Below the pieces are notes generated by a model that saw only the letters and a list, made by a program, of their open reading frames with translations, did not search any database and was not told the origin of the DNA. 31,212 nt of DNA, taken from contig WTXI01000390.1 of NCBI GenBank assembly GCA_022376515.1, positions 1 to 31,212 on the forward strand, in the 5' to 3' direction. The DNA comes from Lactifluus volemus (lineage: Eukaryota > Basidiomycota > Agaricomycetes > Russulales > Russulaceae). Below, piece by piece: positions 19,171 through 29,541 of the stretch. Position numbers and translations under genes: made by a program. Each line of letters opens with the position of its first letter. Within the stretch, counting starts at the first letter, position 1.

Positions 19171-21152
19171 ATGTCCGCCTGGGACTACCTACAACGACCA
19201 GATTACATCCAAATCAAAGAATTGCTGATTGACGCACACCTAAACAAGAATACCGCGGTACGAGCGTATTATCAGTCAAGAGGAATAGAAAGGTGGTGCT
19301 GGAAAGAAGCACTCATCTCCTGTTCACATACGATCGAGCACCTGGAACAGATAGTGGGTGCAGGAACAGAGCTGTTCCAATCTGAACAAGGAAACACGTT
19401 GATCCTCTATCTACCGGGGGATCACATTGCCTTCCATACGCAAGGCTGGACAGGAATAATGACGGGTCTTTAATTGTTGTCTGGGACACAAACGAAGATG
19501 ACCTAGGAACTAGAGTCATTCCCAGAGAGGACGACGACTTAACTATCAAACAGAAAGGAAGCATCAGATTCTTGGAGGATAGGAGACAAACACACCAATT
19601 GTACCAGAAACCGACAACCTATCACTCCTACCACATAGAGGAAGGATCAAGAACCAAGTACAGATCCCCCTGTGAATTTATCAACAACCGGTGGTTCAAC
19701 ATCTATTGGTCAAACAGCAAGTATTGGACCGATCCTACAATGAAGTTCACCAAGTACGATTACATCCTCAATGAGCTAGCTCTCCCCCTGTCCATGCAAG
19801 CATCAGAAACTAGTGAAGATGGGAGTGAGGATGGAGATGGAGCAACATCCCCCCAACAGGATTCGGCAGGAGCAAACTCCTCCTCCGATGACAGTCAAAA
19901 CAGAGAGCCCCCGCCCACGCAAGAAAACGAGGAGCCAAGATTGATCACACCAGTCACCCCCATAGACCATGCCATGAGTGCCCTTAGCATCACCTCGCCA
20001 ACCCCCATGTTTACTCGCTCAGCGACTCTGACGCAGCCAACCCAAACCACGGCAATGGCCGGACCAAGCCAGGGTGGTGGAGGCAGTGGAGGTGGAGGCG
20101 GTGGTGGAGGTGGTGGTGGTGGTGGCGGTGGTGGTGGAGGCGGAGGTGTGGCAGCTGCAGCAGTCGGGGCCCAACCAGTTGCCCCGCCAAGAAATGGCTT
20201 AAAAGGGATTTCACCTACACCGTTCAAAGGAGACAAGAGTCTGTACGACGTCTTCAAGACCGAGTGGAGAATGTACAAAGCCATCAATCGAAACCACGAC
20301 GACATGCTCGTCCCCTACAATCGCGTCATGACGATGCTAGGGATGGTCAAGGGACCTTTGGTGTCAGCATGGGTACAAGACTACCTGGACACAATCGAGC
20401 AAGAAGTGGTCCAGCATGGAGAAAATGCAGAAATCCTCTGGATCAACTTCGAAGATGCTTTGGACGATGCCTTCAAAGACACTAACGAAGAAGACGATGC
20501 AATCACAAGACTGGAGCACTTAGAGATGAAGAAAGGAAACCTGGCCCAGTATACGGCCGAATTCAATCGCCTCAGGAAGAAGGCAGGATGGGACACCGAC
20601 AGCAATGGCACCATCAGAATGTACAAGAGGGGACTAGACCTAGGGCTCCTCACTAGCATGCTCAAACAAGTAGGGGCCAACCCAAACACCCTGAAAGGCT
20701 GGCAGGAGCTGGCCACTCAGCACCATGATGCGTACCAACAATTGAAGCATGAAATCAGCTTCAGGAAGGACGTTCCCCGGTGGGCCAGCCAACTCATGGC
20801 CAAGAAGAAGGAAACCCCCCCTCAGAAAGACCCTTGGGCCATGGACATTGATGTCACTAGAACTGACTCAGCCAAGGCAGACGAGAAGCAGAGGCTGAGG
20901 AGGAAGGGGCGGTGTTTCTTCTGCAAGGAGCAAGGCCACCTCTCTAGGGATTGCCCTAAAAAGAAAGGACAAAACAATCCCAAACCGCCACAGCAGCCCA
21001 GGGCTAGAGCCAATAGGAAGGAGGATGACGAGACCACGCAAGTTGGTGATGACGAAGACCCCATCCAGATGCTCAGGGGCATCAGGGCCAAGATTGGGAA
21101 GGGAGCCTTCAACGGCGCCCTGGATGGGCTGGTAGAAGAAGAGGATTTTTGA
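19171..21152 (+). pseudogene. Gypsy-D Gag with zinc knuckle, one frameshift
   Basis: Structural protein of the retrotransposon particle. ATG 19171 opens MSAWDYLQRPDYIQIKELL and runs to a stop at 19473. The family-like continuation (LIVVWDTNEDDLGTRV) is in the next frame, so a 1-nt indel lies near 19455-19475. The second part holds an acidic Ser-rich region, a run of mostly Gly codons (20072-20148), a retrotransposon gag core (YDVFKTEWRMYKAINR to ITRLEHLEMKKGNLAQYTAE, RGLDLGLLTSMLKQVG), and the CCHC zinc knuckle CFFCKEQGHLSRDCP (20913-20957). The stop TGA is at 21150-21152. pol follows in an overlapping different frame. Confidence 0.88.
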
Positions 21153-22051
21153 ATGGCTCGACCCGTGCAGCCTGGGTGCGAGCCCGTCTTACTCAAATAT
21201 GTCGTATCTTGAGAACCAATACACTGGACATTCCCCTATCGTTCACGAGTGTGACCAAGACGGCTGCCGAAAAAGCATTACTCGACAGTGGTGCTACGGA
21301 AAATTTCATCGACCCAAGGATGGTGGAAAAACTAGGCCTGGGATCTATAGACCTCCAGGAACCACGAATGGTGTTCAACGTAGACGGGATGGAGAATCAA
21401 GATGGTAAAATCACCAGCTACTGTCTCCTCAATATCCTCAAAGGACGCAGAGAAGCCGCACAAATCTTTTACATCATGAATTTAGGTGAAGATCGAATTA
21501 TCTTGGGGTATCCCTGGTTACGGGAGTTCGACCCACAGATCAATTGGAAAGAAGGAAAAGTCCGAGGCCCACCCATTAAACTCTCCACCACGGGACGAAG
21601 TTGGAAGTTAAAATGGGCAGCACGAAGGATGAAAGTGTGTAAATCAAGTTTCAGCCAACAATGGGCACAGCGAGAAGGGAAGGGGCAAAGCAAGGTGACG
21701 GTCCCAGAGCAATTCCAAAAATATGCCAAAGTCTTCTCGGAAGAAGAGGCAAAACATTTTCCCCCTTCGCGCCCAGAGGACCTGGTTATCACCCTGCTGC
21801 CGGACGCACCAAAAACCATCAATTGCAAAACCTACAAGTTAACGGTGGAAGAGACCAAGTCCATGAGAACGTTCCTTACAGAACAGCAGGCCAAAGGATA
21901 TATCACAAGGTCGAAATCTGCGTGGTCTAGCCCCTTCTTCTACATCAAGAAACAGGACGGGAAGCTACGTAGTGTTGCTGCAGCTCGGCAATTTGGCTCG
22001 GCTACGGCTCGGCTAGACACCGGCTCTCACGGCTTGCCGGAGTGGCTGTGA
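21149..22051 (+). pseudogene. Gypsy-D Pol, protease and truncated reverse transcriptase start
   Basis: The frame contains a retropepsin (ALLDSGATENFIDPRM, catalytic Asp at 21284-21286; RIILGYPWLREFDPQINW), then the linker EQFQKYAKVFSEEEAKHFPPSRP and the beginning of the reverse transcriptase (EQQAKGYITRSKSAWSSPFFYIKKQDGKLR). After that the family sequence is lost and replaced by SVAAARQFGSATARL up to a stop, so the element was cut at about 21971. The pol frame is -1 relative to gag and overlaps its stop. No canonical slippery heptamer was recognised. Confidence 0.88.
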
Positions 22052-22361
22052 CCACCGGATTTCGGCTGAAGCCGGTGGATAAGCCAACTTTGAGCCTTAC
22101 GCGCCGCCCTCCTTGATCGTTTCACATACAGTACCATGATTTCCACCCAAAAAAAAATTGCACAGAATATGTCACACATGGTACTAGATGTTGTATGTTA
22201 AGTTTTGTGGTGATTGAGCGAGAAATGGGGGAGAAAAATGGAGTGATAAGAAAGGGGCATGAGTAGAGCAACGTGTAACCCTTGCCCTGGCCCTGAGTGA
22301 GGTCTGAGCTCTTCGATCTCTGCCAACTGTGTCAGTTTACGCCATTCTGACCTTTCCATCA
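21972..22361. other. Unexplained sequence between Gypsy-D and the FunK1 gene
   Basis: About 390 bases. It begins with a GC-rich, partly self-complementary stretch (GGCTCGGCTACGGCTCGGCTAG, ACACCGGCT, GAAGCCGGTG), then a run of nine A at about 22150, then AT-richer sequence presumably serving as the FunK1 promoter. No ORF or terminal repeat is recognised. The first half could be the end of a non-coding mobile element that truncated Gypsy-D. Confidence 0.35.
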
Positions 22362-23972
22362 TGACCAACCCCAGCACTGTCAACGACAGCACCACCGATG
22401 GCCGTAGCCAGACGCCACCCCCCCACCATCCACTAAGCAGCCCTTGAGCACTCCTCTCAAAAAAAAGTCTCCCATCCAACCCCTTTATTCGACGTTATCT
22501 CACTTTCGTCTTCGGGCGATTCATGCGCTTGGGACAGAAATGACCGATTTCTTTGTTGGTCCCATGCCAGTTAAAGAGTTCTTGGATAAATTTCTGCCTT
22601 GGGACAAAATTGCTAGTGGTTCGAATTGTTCGATCCCTAGTCCATTCGAACCGGGATGTTTTAGTGAGACATTCAAAGCTAAATCCGAGCTCGATGCTTA
22701 TTCCCCGTTTGTAAGTAAAATTGTGGTTTGGACCACTTACACATGGCTGATTTTCCCTAGATTAAGGCCTGCAGAAAATTGGTCCCCAGACTAATATTTG
22801 TTGACTCCCATAGCCGAGGCGACACGAGTGGCCCGTTACTTAAACCAGACGTTAGCGTCTATGCCATACAAGAGAACAAGGCTGATGATTACAAGGGCAT
22901 TGATCGCTGTATCATGAGTCTCCTTGACATCCATATCAAATTCAAGTGGTCTATGACTGAAGAGCCTTTCGTCAAGCATCCCACGGCCAATTCTCTTGTA
23001 GCCAACACTGGAAATGCCCGAGACACGCTGGGCCAGCTCAGCACCTATGCTGTAGTGCAGCTTGCGGCTCAATACCGCACACACGTATTCTCTATCTTTG
23101 TTTTGCACAAGAAAGCACGAATAATCCGATGGGACAGGGAAGGAGCGATAGTAACGGAACCCATCGAATATGACACGGACCCATCTCTGGTACAGTTCCT
23201 GTCTCTCTATTTGATGGCCCCCCTCCAGCTCCGCGGTATTGACACCACGGTGTCAGTTTTCACCGATCCCGAAGCTGTGTCCGCAAGGATAAAGCTACGG
23301 CTACCTGCCAAAACTCCGATGTTCCAGACCAGCGTTCCATCAGTCGATCCTGGATAGCCCAATCTTAGGATTGCCTTTCCCTTTCCTGAGATCATCCCTT
23401 CACACCCCGCTTGTCATGTGACACGCGCTTGTTCTGCATATGATATTGAAAACGACCGTGTTGTATTCTTCAAGGATTCGTGGCGCATCGATGCCCCAGA
23501 TACCCAACTTGAAGGCCTGATTTATGAACAACTTCGTGCTGCGAATGTCACCAATATTCCTCGCTGCATTGCGCACGGAGAAGTACCTCACCAGGCTGAA
23601 CAGAAGACGCAGACAAAGGCGAGTTTGGTGCTTTCTTGGGCCTGCAAAGAAGGAGAAGAAGTGAAGATAGTGAGCCATTCTCACTACCGCCTTGTTCTCG
23701 ATCTCGTTGGGAAAAGCTTGTCGACCTTCACTTCCACTAAGAAGCTTGTGCAAGCTATACATGATGCATTGCTTGGTAGGTTACTCTCTATACATGACGA
23801 CCAAAATCTAAGTCCTTTTCATTGTCCAGCTCATCGAGGCGCTTTCGCTGCTGGGATTCTGCATCGTGATCTCAGCATCGGAAACATCGTCATTTCCGAG
23901 GGACGAGGCTATTTAATTGACTGGGACTTGGCAAAGCCTACGACCGTGGAACAGCCACGCCGAGTGACACGC
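22362..23972 (+). pseudogene. FunK1 protein kinase, disrupted by a stop and an LTR
   Basis: Fungus-specific FunK1 kinase, expanded in Agaricomycetes. Likely ATG 22362 (MTNPSTVNDSTTDGRSQTPP). A C7 run near 22419-22425 shifts into the main frame (STPLKKKSP). Then FVGPMPVKEFLDKFLPW, a 50-nt intron 22711-22760, and the N-lobe region (KPDVSVYAIQENKADD, WSMTEEPFVKHPT, YDTDPSLVQFLSLYLMAP). An in-frame TAG at 23355-23357 interrupts DPG-stop-PNLRIAFPFPE, likely a former CAG. Then SAYDIENDRVVFFKDSWR, a 54-nt intron 23776-23829, and the catalytic loop ILHRDLSIGNIVI (Asp 23868-23870) and metal motif LIDWDLAK. The coding sequence ends at RRVTR where Gypsy-A's LTR begins (TGTAAG at 23973). The expected TGTWQFMS continuation is absent. 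Confidence 0.88.
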
Positions 23973-24857
23973 TGTAAGACTTCCGTACACGAGTAGTCTC
24001 GAGCGTTAGGAAGTCTGTAGTGGTTTAGATTTAGATGAATAGATATGATTTGGACTTGAAAACCCCTTAAGAGCACTACACAACTGAACCAGCCAAAACT
24101 GCGATTCTTTATTGTGAATACTTCGTAAAAGGGTAAGTCTGCCTTCCATCAGGGAAGGCAGGCGACATAAATACATGTTCTACTACCCTAGATCTACAAT
24201 GATCTTAGTCCGATCTGTCGCGATCAAGAGGATCGCGACGTGTTTCACTTACTTATGAAACATCTTTGTAATCGCGCGGTTTTCACGCGCCTCAGTGATC
24301 TAGGGTACTTAATATATTTGTTGCAGGTCGCCCCATCGGGGTGCACTACTATAATCAATGTGCAGCGCTCGCAGGGTGTCGCAGCGTTGCTTAATTGCTT
24401 GTTATCTAGGCGGACCGGGCCGGCTGTGTCATTTGGCGCGAGACGCGACTAAGCTCTCGGATTGGACCGCCCCGTGCCGTTGGCACGACAATCTTTAAAA
24501 GCGATATCCTTTATCGCTTTGTCATATATCAATAAGATCTTAGATCATGTTTCATATGAGGCACTCTTGTTTCAGTGTGCATAGGAATTTATATCTTAAT
24601 TGTGAGGCCTGACTACCTCACGTTCATATTCTCTCTGGCTCAAGCTCGGTATGAGCTCGAGCCGGTCTGGGGGAGCCGCTCACGCGACTTCTGACAGGCT
24701 GACGCGTCATGCGACGCCAGCCTCGAGCCGGCCCGTGTTATACAGATTGCTTAGGATCTTCGATCCTAAGCAGTACTTTATCTCAATGCTTCACACGGGT
24801 ATTTAATAGATCAGATGTGACTTTAGTTAGTATGGTGTCCATTTGGGGCGCCTTACA
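23973..24857 (-). repeat. 3' LTR of Gypsy-A, 885 bp
   Basis: In plus orientation TGTAAGACTT...GCGCCTTACA, with 6-bp inverted ends TGTAAG/CTTACA. Its minus-strand start abuts a polypurine tract, and its other end coincides with the break in FunK1. The interior is unusually rich in hairpins. The plus-strand left end resembles a fragment at 8144. Confidence 0.75.
24139..24771. repeat. Array of short perfect hairpins in the Gypsy-A LTR
   Basis: Stems: CTGCCTTCC/GGAAGGCAG (24139-24161); TACCCTAGATC/GATCTAGGGTA (24184-24194 with 24297-24307) enclosing GTCGCGATC/GATCGCGAC (24217-24239) and TGTTTCA/TGAAACA (24241-24262); CGTGCC/GGCACG (24473-24487); AAAGCGAT/ATCGCTTT (24498-24520); GTGAGG/CCTCAC (24602-24621); GCTTAGGATC/GATCCTAAGC (24749-24771). 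At least eight in about 630 bp. Confidence 0.85.
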
Positions 24858-24868
24858 CCCTCCCCCAC
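24858..24868 (-). other. Polypurine tract of Gypsy-A
   Basis: Minus-strand GTGGGGGAGGG lies immediately before the LTR start TGTAAGG, the standard site for plus-strand DNA priming in LTR retrotransposons. Confidence 0.8.
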
Positions 24869-25050
24869 AAGAATAGACTCAGGGGTCAATTGATGTGTGA
24901 TCAGGGCTGAGTGATAACATTGCCGATGATATCATCGACGCAAATAGGTAGTGCGTTTGTAACACGACAGTGAGTACAAAGATAAGATAGGAAAATGAAG
25001 GCACGGTCTGAGGCAAGTATCCCCGGGATAGGCTGATTCTTTCGATCGCA

Positions 25051-26907
25051 CTATCCCGGGCCCATGCTAATATTATCATCATCCCATCCATTGTAGGTAG
25101 TTTCTTCTTCGTCTGGGTGGTCGATATGAGTGTACGCGAAATCAGGTGGGGTCATTGGACGTGTGAAGTCCGCTGTCTCCTCGCGCGATGCGGGCTGTAA
25201 GCTTCGCGCCTCCCGGGACTGCTCGAGGGCCGGATTGTAGTTGCCCGGAGCGTCCATATGCACCGACTTTAAGATGAATTCGGGGTGGTCTGTGATACAC
25301 TGGCGTGCAAGGTCTCTTGCCTGCTTCAAGATCGGTGCGCGCGCACTGTCGGGGTGATCAGACAGCGACATTTCAATGTATGCAGTGGCCCAGGGGCGCC
25401 ACTGCTCCGCTTCTTCGGGGGGAACTCCGTTCCAAGCCAGAAATCTGGCCACTGATCTAATGCCTAGCTTAGGAGCAGTGCCGAACACTTCCTCTTCGTA
25501 TGGTTCGGAGCGGCGGGTTTGGTGAATGAGCAGCCGCTCCTGGGTTATCAACTGCTCATACCTTTGCAGTACTCCGAGGAGTGCCGCGGCCACGCTCAGG
25601 AAGTGGGTCCGGAGTGGGCCCTTGTGTATTGCGGAACCGTTGAAGTTCCGGGGCAAGAAAATCGAGAGTGCACGAGTGCCCTCTATGTGTGCGGTCTGAA
25701 AACCCTTTCCGACAAAGGGGATGCCTGTGTATCGGAAGTGCGGGTCCGTGGAATGTTTCCGGTACAGCCAACGCTTCCAGATGTTTATGTGGGTAGTCGG
25801 CATGGGTTCCCGGCGATCTGCAGGACTGGCGTGCATTTGTAGATTGTCCCATCGCTCAAGGGCACGGCTATGGAGTGTGCCGCGCAATTCTGGGGGCGTG
25901 AGGCGGATGCGTTCCGCATAGCCCCTTGCGAATCCGGTCCTTTCAGGTGTGTTTAGGAGTGTGTCCACCTCTGATTGTGTGCGCGGGTCTTTAACAGGTG
26001 AAATTAATACACCGTTCCTTCCCCCCAAGACCAGGCCCACTAGTGGTATTCTGCCGCTAGCTTTGCGTGCGGCGATGGCCCCAGGAGCGTAGAATGTCCC
26101 GGACCAGACCAGAGTGGTCTGGAAATTCGGCACACCATCCGGAGTCATGGATCCGGTGGCATACACATAGCACGAGTAGGCGTTAAAATCTAGCTGCCTG
26201 TCCGGGAAGGCGGGAATGTCATCATTCGGTGCACACAGAGAGTTGTCTGGGCGGCACAGGATTATGGGTAACAGCGCGGGAAACCCGGGCGGAGAAGAGG
26301 GGGTGAATAGATCCTGTGCAGGTGTGAGTGTGGGTGCGGCGATCGGCGAGCCCGGAGGTCCGCGCAGTTGTATCCACAACAGCAGTTGCGGCGGGGCAGA
26401 GACCGGGCGGGGGGTCTCGCAACCTCCGATCGTCAATTCCGAATGCACCAAAGTGCATGGCGATGGATCTCGCCTCGGGAGTTTGCGCGGCCATTCCCCC
26501 TGAGAGTTTGCCATCTGCTCAGTCAGCTCAGTAACTTGGGCGATCGCTCGATCTTTCTGTTTATTGCACTCTTGCAATGTAAGGTTCAGAGTGTGCACTT
26601 GGTCGCGCAATTCCACAATGGATGTGAGAAGTGAATCGCGCTCGTCAATAATGCTGCCGATGATGGCAGTGTCGCGCGCGCGTTCCGCTTCCTCAAGAGA
26701 TGGTTCCCCAGCCGCGATGTGCTCCAGGTAGTGGACTGTCCAGTGGGTGCACGTCTCACATGTGCGTGGCTCGTGTGTGATAATGTGGAATCGCGGGTTA
26801 TGGCACCAGCTCGTCGCTGGTTGTTCATCCGACATCGGATGCGATAAGGTCGTAGCGATGTGGCGAGACAATATCTGTGTGGTCCCAGTGGGTACCGGGA
26901 TTCGCAA
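25051..26907 (-). CDS. Extra ORF of Gypsy-A between chromodomain and 3' LTR, 618 codons
   Basis: Function not recognised. Open frame in the same orientation as pol, between the chromodomain stop and the polypurine tract. The start may be ATG 26907 or more likely the internal ATG at codon 25 (MSDEQPATSW). Near the N-terminus is a Cys/His cluster (Cys35, His36, His41, His45, Cys50, Cys53, His55) that could bind zinc. A predicted coiled coil follows (residues about 75-132, IIDERDSLLTSIVELRDQV, QKDRAIAQVTELTEQM), then a Pro-rich linker. A larger globular part comes next (FNAYSCYVYATGSMT, GRIPLVGLVLGG, RRSEPYEEEVFGTAP) and an acidic tail (PDEEETTYNGWDDD). No signal peptide or membrane helix typical of an envelope protein is seen. 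It is uninterrupted while the neighbouring ORFs are broken only by insertions, which suggests recent coding selection. A captured host gene is possible. Confidence 0.75.
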   Translation of the reverse strand: MRIPVPTGTTQILSRHIATTLSHPMSDEQPATSWCHNPRFHIITHEPRTCETCTHWTVHYLEHIAAGEPSLEEAERARDTAIIGSIIDERDSLLTSIVELRDQVHTLNLTLQECNKQKDRAIAQVTELTEQMANSQGEWPRKLPRRDPSPCTLVHSELTIGGCETPRPVSAPPQLLLWIQLRGPPGSPIAAPTLTPAQDLFTPSSPPGFPALLPIILCRPDNSLCAPNDDIPAFPDRQLDFNAYSCYVYATGSMTPDGVPNFQTTLVWSGTFYAPGAIAARKASGRIPLVGLVLGGRNGVLISPVKDPRTQSEVDTLLNTPERTGFARGYAERIRLTPPELRGTLHSRALERWDNLQMHASPADRREPMPTTHINIWKRWLYRKHSTDPHFRYTGIPFVGKGFQTAHIEGTRALSIFLPRNFNGSAIHKGPLRTHFLSVAAALLGVLQRYEQLITQERLLIHQTRRSEPYEEEVFGTAPKLGIRSVARFLAWNGVPPEEAEQWRPWATAYIEMSLSDHPDSARAPILKQARDLARQCITDHPEFILKSVHMDAPGNYNPALEQSREARSLQPASREETADFTRPMTPPDFAYTHIDHPDEEETTYNGWDDDNISMGPG

Positions 26908-27099
26908 GGTCCGATCAAGAGTCCCTGCGATGTTTTAAGAACGGTCGCCAGTCCGCACTTCGGACATGTTATCTGTCGTGTATAGATCGACCCCGTTTCA
27001 TAGTGGGGTAGGTGCCTTAATTAATTAGTTTCGCGATCGCCGAGGTGGTCGCTTCTCATAGATGTAGATATGTTCGGTTATGAATAGTGCACAAGTGCA
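26908..27099. other. Spacer between Gypsy-A integrase and extra ORF
   Basis: About 190 bases without an ORF, containing TTAATTAATTAG and several short palindromes. It could carry a promoter or splice site for the extra ORF; nothing decisive is seen. Confidence 0.4.
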
Positions 27100-28936
27100 T
27101 CAAGCTTTCGATGCATGGCGGGGTAGATCCAGTGGATCTACCACCCCCATCAGCTCTAGATAATCGTCGAGTGCCTGTAGATCTTTGCACTCCTTGTATG
27201 GTTCCCAAGTAGTGTCGCCTAGATTCCAGCATACCTGGAAAGATAACTTATTTCTGTCCCAGTTATGGGCTAAGATCGCATCAACAAGCCACTCCTGATC
27301 ATTAGGCGTGCCAAAGTCATAGAATGGGTGTGCTTCCCGATGCGGGAATAGTGCATCATCATTGGCGATGTGCGCGCGCAACCTGCTCTGATGAAATCGG
27401 TTGTGGATCCGTCGCGCCTTCAGCGTTGTGGGTAGATCTACTGAATAAGTGGACACCTCTGGGCGTGCATCAATGACCTTGAATGGGCCAATATATTTAG
27501 GCATCAGTTTCCGCGCCCGTCCTTTCGGTAGGGATAGATCTGCGGTGGAAACATAGACCAGATCTCCTGCTTCAAACTGATCATCTTGTTTACGTCTGGT
27601 GTTAGCGTAGTGTGTCTGGCGAGCTCTACTTTCAATGATAGCATCATGTGCATCAGCCAAATTCTGTAGTGCTTTATTCACAAAGTGCTTAACCCCGGGA
27701 ACCGCGCTTGGCTCCGGGCGTGCACCGGGGTTGATGCTTGGCATGTAGCCACTGTTCAGCTCGAATGGCGCGAAGCCGGATGAGCTGCTCACGGCCGAAT
27801 TGATGGCAAATTCAGTCATAGGTACTTTCTCAGACCAGTCACGCTGATCCAGGCTCACCAGTGCGCGGAGGATCTGACTGATTGATCTGATCGCGCACTC
27901 TGATGCTCCATCCATTTGCGGATGGAAAGATGTAGACATAAGTAATTTTGTTCCTAGTAGTTTGTGAGTCTCGCGCCAAAAGCAAGATGTGAATTTAGAG
28001 TCCCGATCTGATACAATAGATTGCGGGAGCCCGTGCAATCGCACAATCTCCCGAACATAGATCCACGCGAGTTCGCTCGCCTTAATGGTTGTGTGGATCG
28101 GCACCAGATGCACCATCGATGTTAAGCGGCAGATAACCACCCAGAGGTAGTTGTAGCCGCCTGAATCTGGAAATGGACCTACAAAGTCCATTGCTATTGA
28201 GTCCCAGGGCCGGACCGGGATCGGGAGACTGTGCAATAGTCCCGGCACTTTCTGAGTGCGATCCTTGGTCGTCTGACATACTGGGCATGTTTTACAGTAT
28301 AATTCCACATCCTGTCCGATGCGTGGCCACCAATAGTAGCGGCGGATATATTCCGACGTCTTTTGTGGCCCCAGGTGTCCTAACACTTGGTGTGCCTGCG
28401 TGATCACGATCTCGGTTAGGCGTCGCTTATCGCGTACGACCGCCGGAATGCACAGTACGTGATCTCCGGCTAGATTGTGTGTATACAGCAGATTATCGAT
28501 GATCGTGAAGCTCTTGTAGTGTTTAATCTTCGCGAGTATCTTTGAGAACAGCGAATCTTTCTGATATCCACGTCTCACGTCTTTCATGAAGATCTTATCA
28601 CCCTCGACGTGCGGCCGAAGATCTGAGTGATGATCTAATGAATCAATCACTCTGGGATCATCCTGAGAGTTGCCAGGGGGCAGATCTGTCATCTGGGGTA
28701 GGGGATCCGGTTCTTTGTGTGCAGTAAGTTCTGCCGCCTCACTCTGGCGTGGCTCGATCGCCTCTACGATCTTGCGCTTAGGCGCGAACGAGACGTCTTC
28801 ATCTGGTCTTTTAGGAGTACGCCGTTGTCTCTTGGGGCGGCCGGCCGTGAGGACATCCTCACTCTGCGTGCTCATCGCGCGATTCTCTTCAAATCGATCC
28901 CATGGCAGATCTTCTCCCTCGGGATCTAGCCAAGAA
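27100..28936 (-). CDS. Gypsy-A integrase with chromodomain (Pol C-terminal part)
   Basis: Inserts retrotransposon cDNA into the genome. The frame is open from the LTR break at 28936 (LDPEGEDLPWDRFEENRA) into MSTQSEDVLTAG (ATG 28875, 591 codons to the stop). Motifs counted from that Met: zinc-binding H2C2 His162/His167/Cys197/Cys200; catalytic Asp230 (IAMDFVGPF), Asp290 (SIVSDRDSKF) and Glu326 (MDGASECAI), giving the classical 35-residue D-E spacing. The GPF/Y-like region GDLVYVSTADLSL and PKYIGPFKVI follows. The C-terminal chromodomain (EWLVDAILAHNW, LSFQVCWNLGDTTWEPYKE, about 535-580) marks a chromovirus and would tether integration to modified histones. In an intact element this is the end of a longer Gag-Pol frame; ATG 28875 is not a real start. 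Confidence 0.92.
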
Positions 28937-29541
28937 TGTTAAGGTTCCAAGTAGGACCTTTGTACGAAGTGTACGATCGTTTGTGAAGTCAAGAACTAGA
29001 CTTGCAAGACGTGCAAGTCAAGATCAAAGGTTCGATAAAGACGAGACTTAGTAGACGACTAAGTCAAGAGCGTTTCAGAGGTCAAGGGCTTTGGGCTCAG
29101 GGTGAGACCAAAGTGTCAAGAAGTCGAAGGTCGTGATGTCAAGAGGGTTCTCTCAGGTCTGATGCTTCTAGGCAAGACAAGGTTCTAATAGATAGAAGGA
29201 CTTGGATTGCGAAACAAAACTGAGACTTAAGGTCTCTAGGGCAGAAAGTACAGGGTTTATATAGAGGAGAACGAGGCTACGTACACAGCCATAGGGGCTG
29301 TGACCTTCGTACAGCTTTCAGGGTTTGAAACATGTTCCAGGAATCAGCGAGTCATCCTGTGCATGTGGCTGTTGCTTGAGGCTGTACGGTGCTGTGCAAG
29401 GCTGTACGTGAGAAAAGTAAGTAAGCGATCTGAAACAAAGCAATCGGCAGTCCATTCACATAAGCAAGAGAGTCAGCAGAAATGAGTCAGTAGTCCGAAA
29501 ATGTATAGTATGAGTCAGCAAACACGTGTCAGTCCATAACA
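28937..29541 (+). mobile_element. Solo LTR (family B), 605 bp, inside Gypsy-A
   Basis: Starts TGTTAAGG and ends CCATAACA. Flanked by AAGAA (28932-28936) and GAGAA (29542-29546), a 5-bp target duplication with one mismatch. Removing it joins QYVNTDS to WLDPEGEDLPWD in one frame, so it interrupts Gypsy-A pol. The plus-orientation TATA box is TTTATATAG at 29256-29264. The U3 has six GTCAAG-type motifs (28987-29150). No internal region remains. Confidence 0.88.

Larger units (their letters stand above)
18685..21971 (+). mobile_element. Truncated Gypsy retrotransposon (Gypsy-D)
   Basis: 5' LTR (about 18685-19144), self-primer site, gag (with a frameshift) and the protease plus first residues of reverse transcriptase. 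The homology stops abruptly after KKQDGKLR at about 21971, with no reverse transcriptase core, integrase or 3' LTR. Left of the LTR lies the helicase relic. The exact LTR start is uncertain (TG at 18685, 18688 or 18691), and no target duplication can be checked. Confidence 0.8.

Noticed and set aside
21140..21155. Programmed -1 frameshift site between gag and pol of Gypsy-D
   Set aside because: The T-run at the gag stop does not form a proper slippery heptamer in the gag frame. The overlap is real, but its mechanism is unclear.
25519..26634. Several plus-strand ORFs opposite the Gypsy-A extra ORF
   Set aside because: They shadow the long minus-strand ORF and lack motifs.
28875..28936. ATG 28875 as a genuine start of an independent integrase gene
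   Set aside because: The frame is open upstream and encodes family-conserved linker up to the solo LTR. It is an internal Met of pol.
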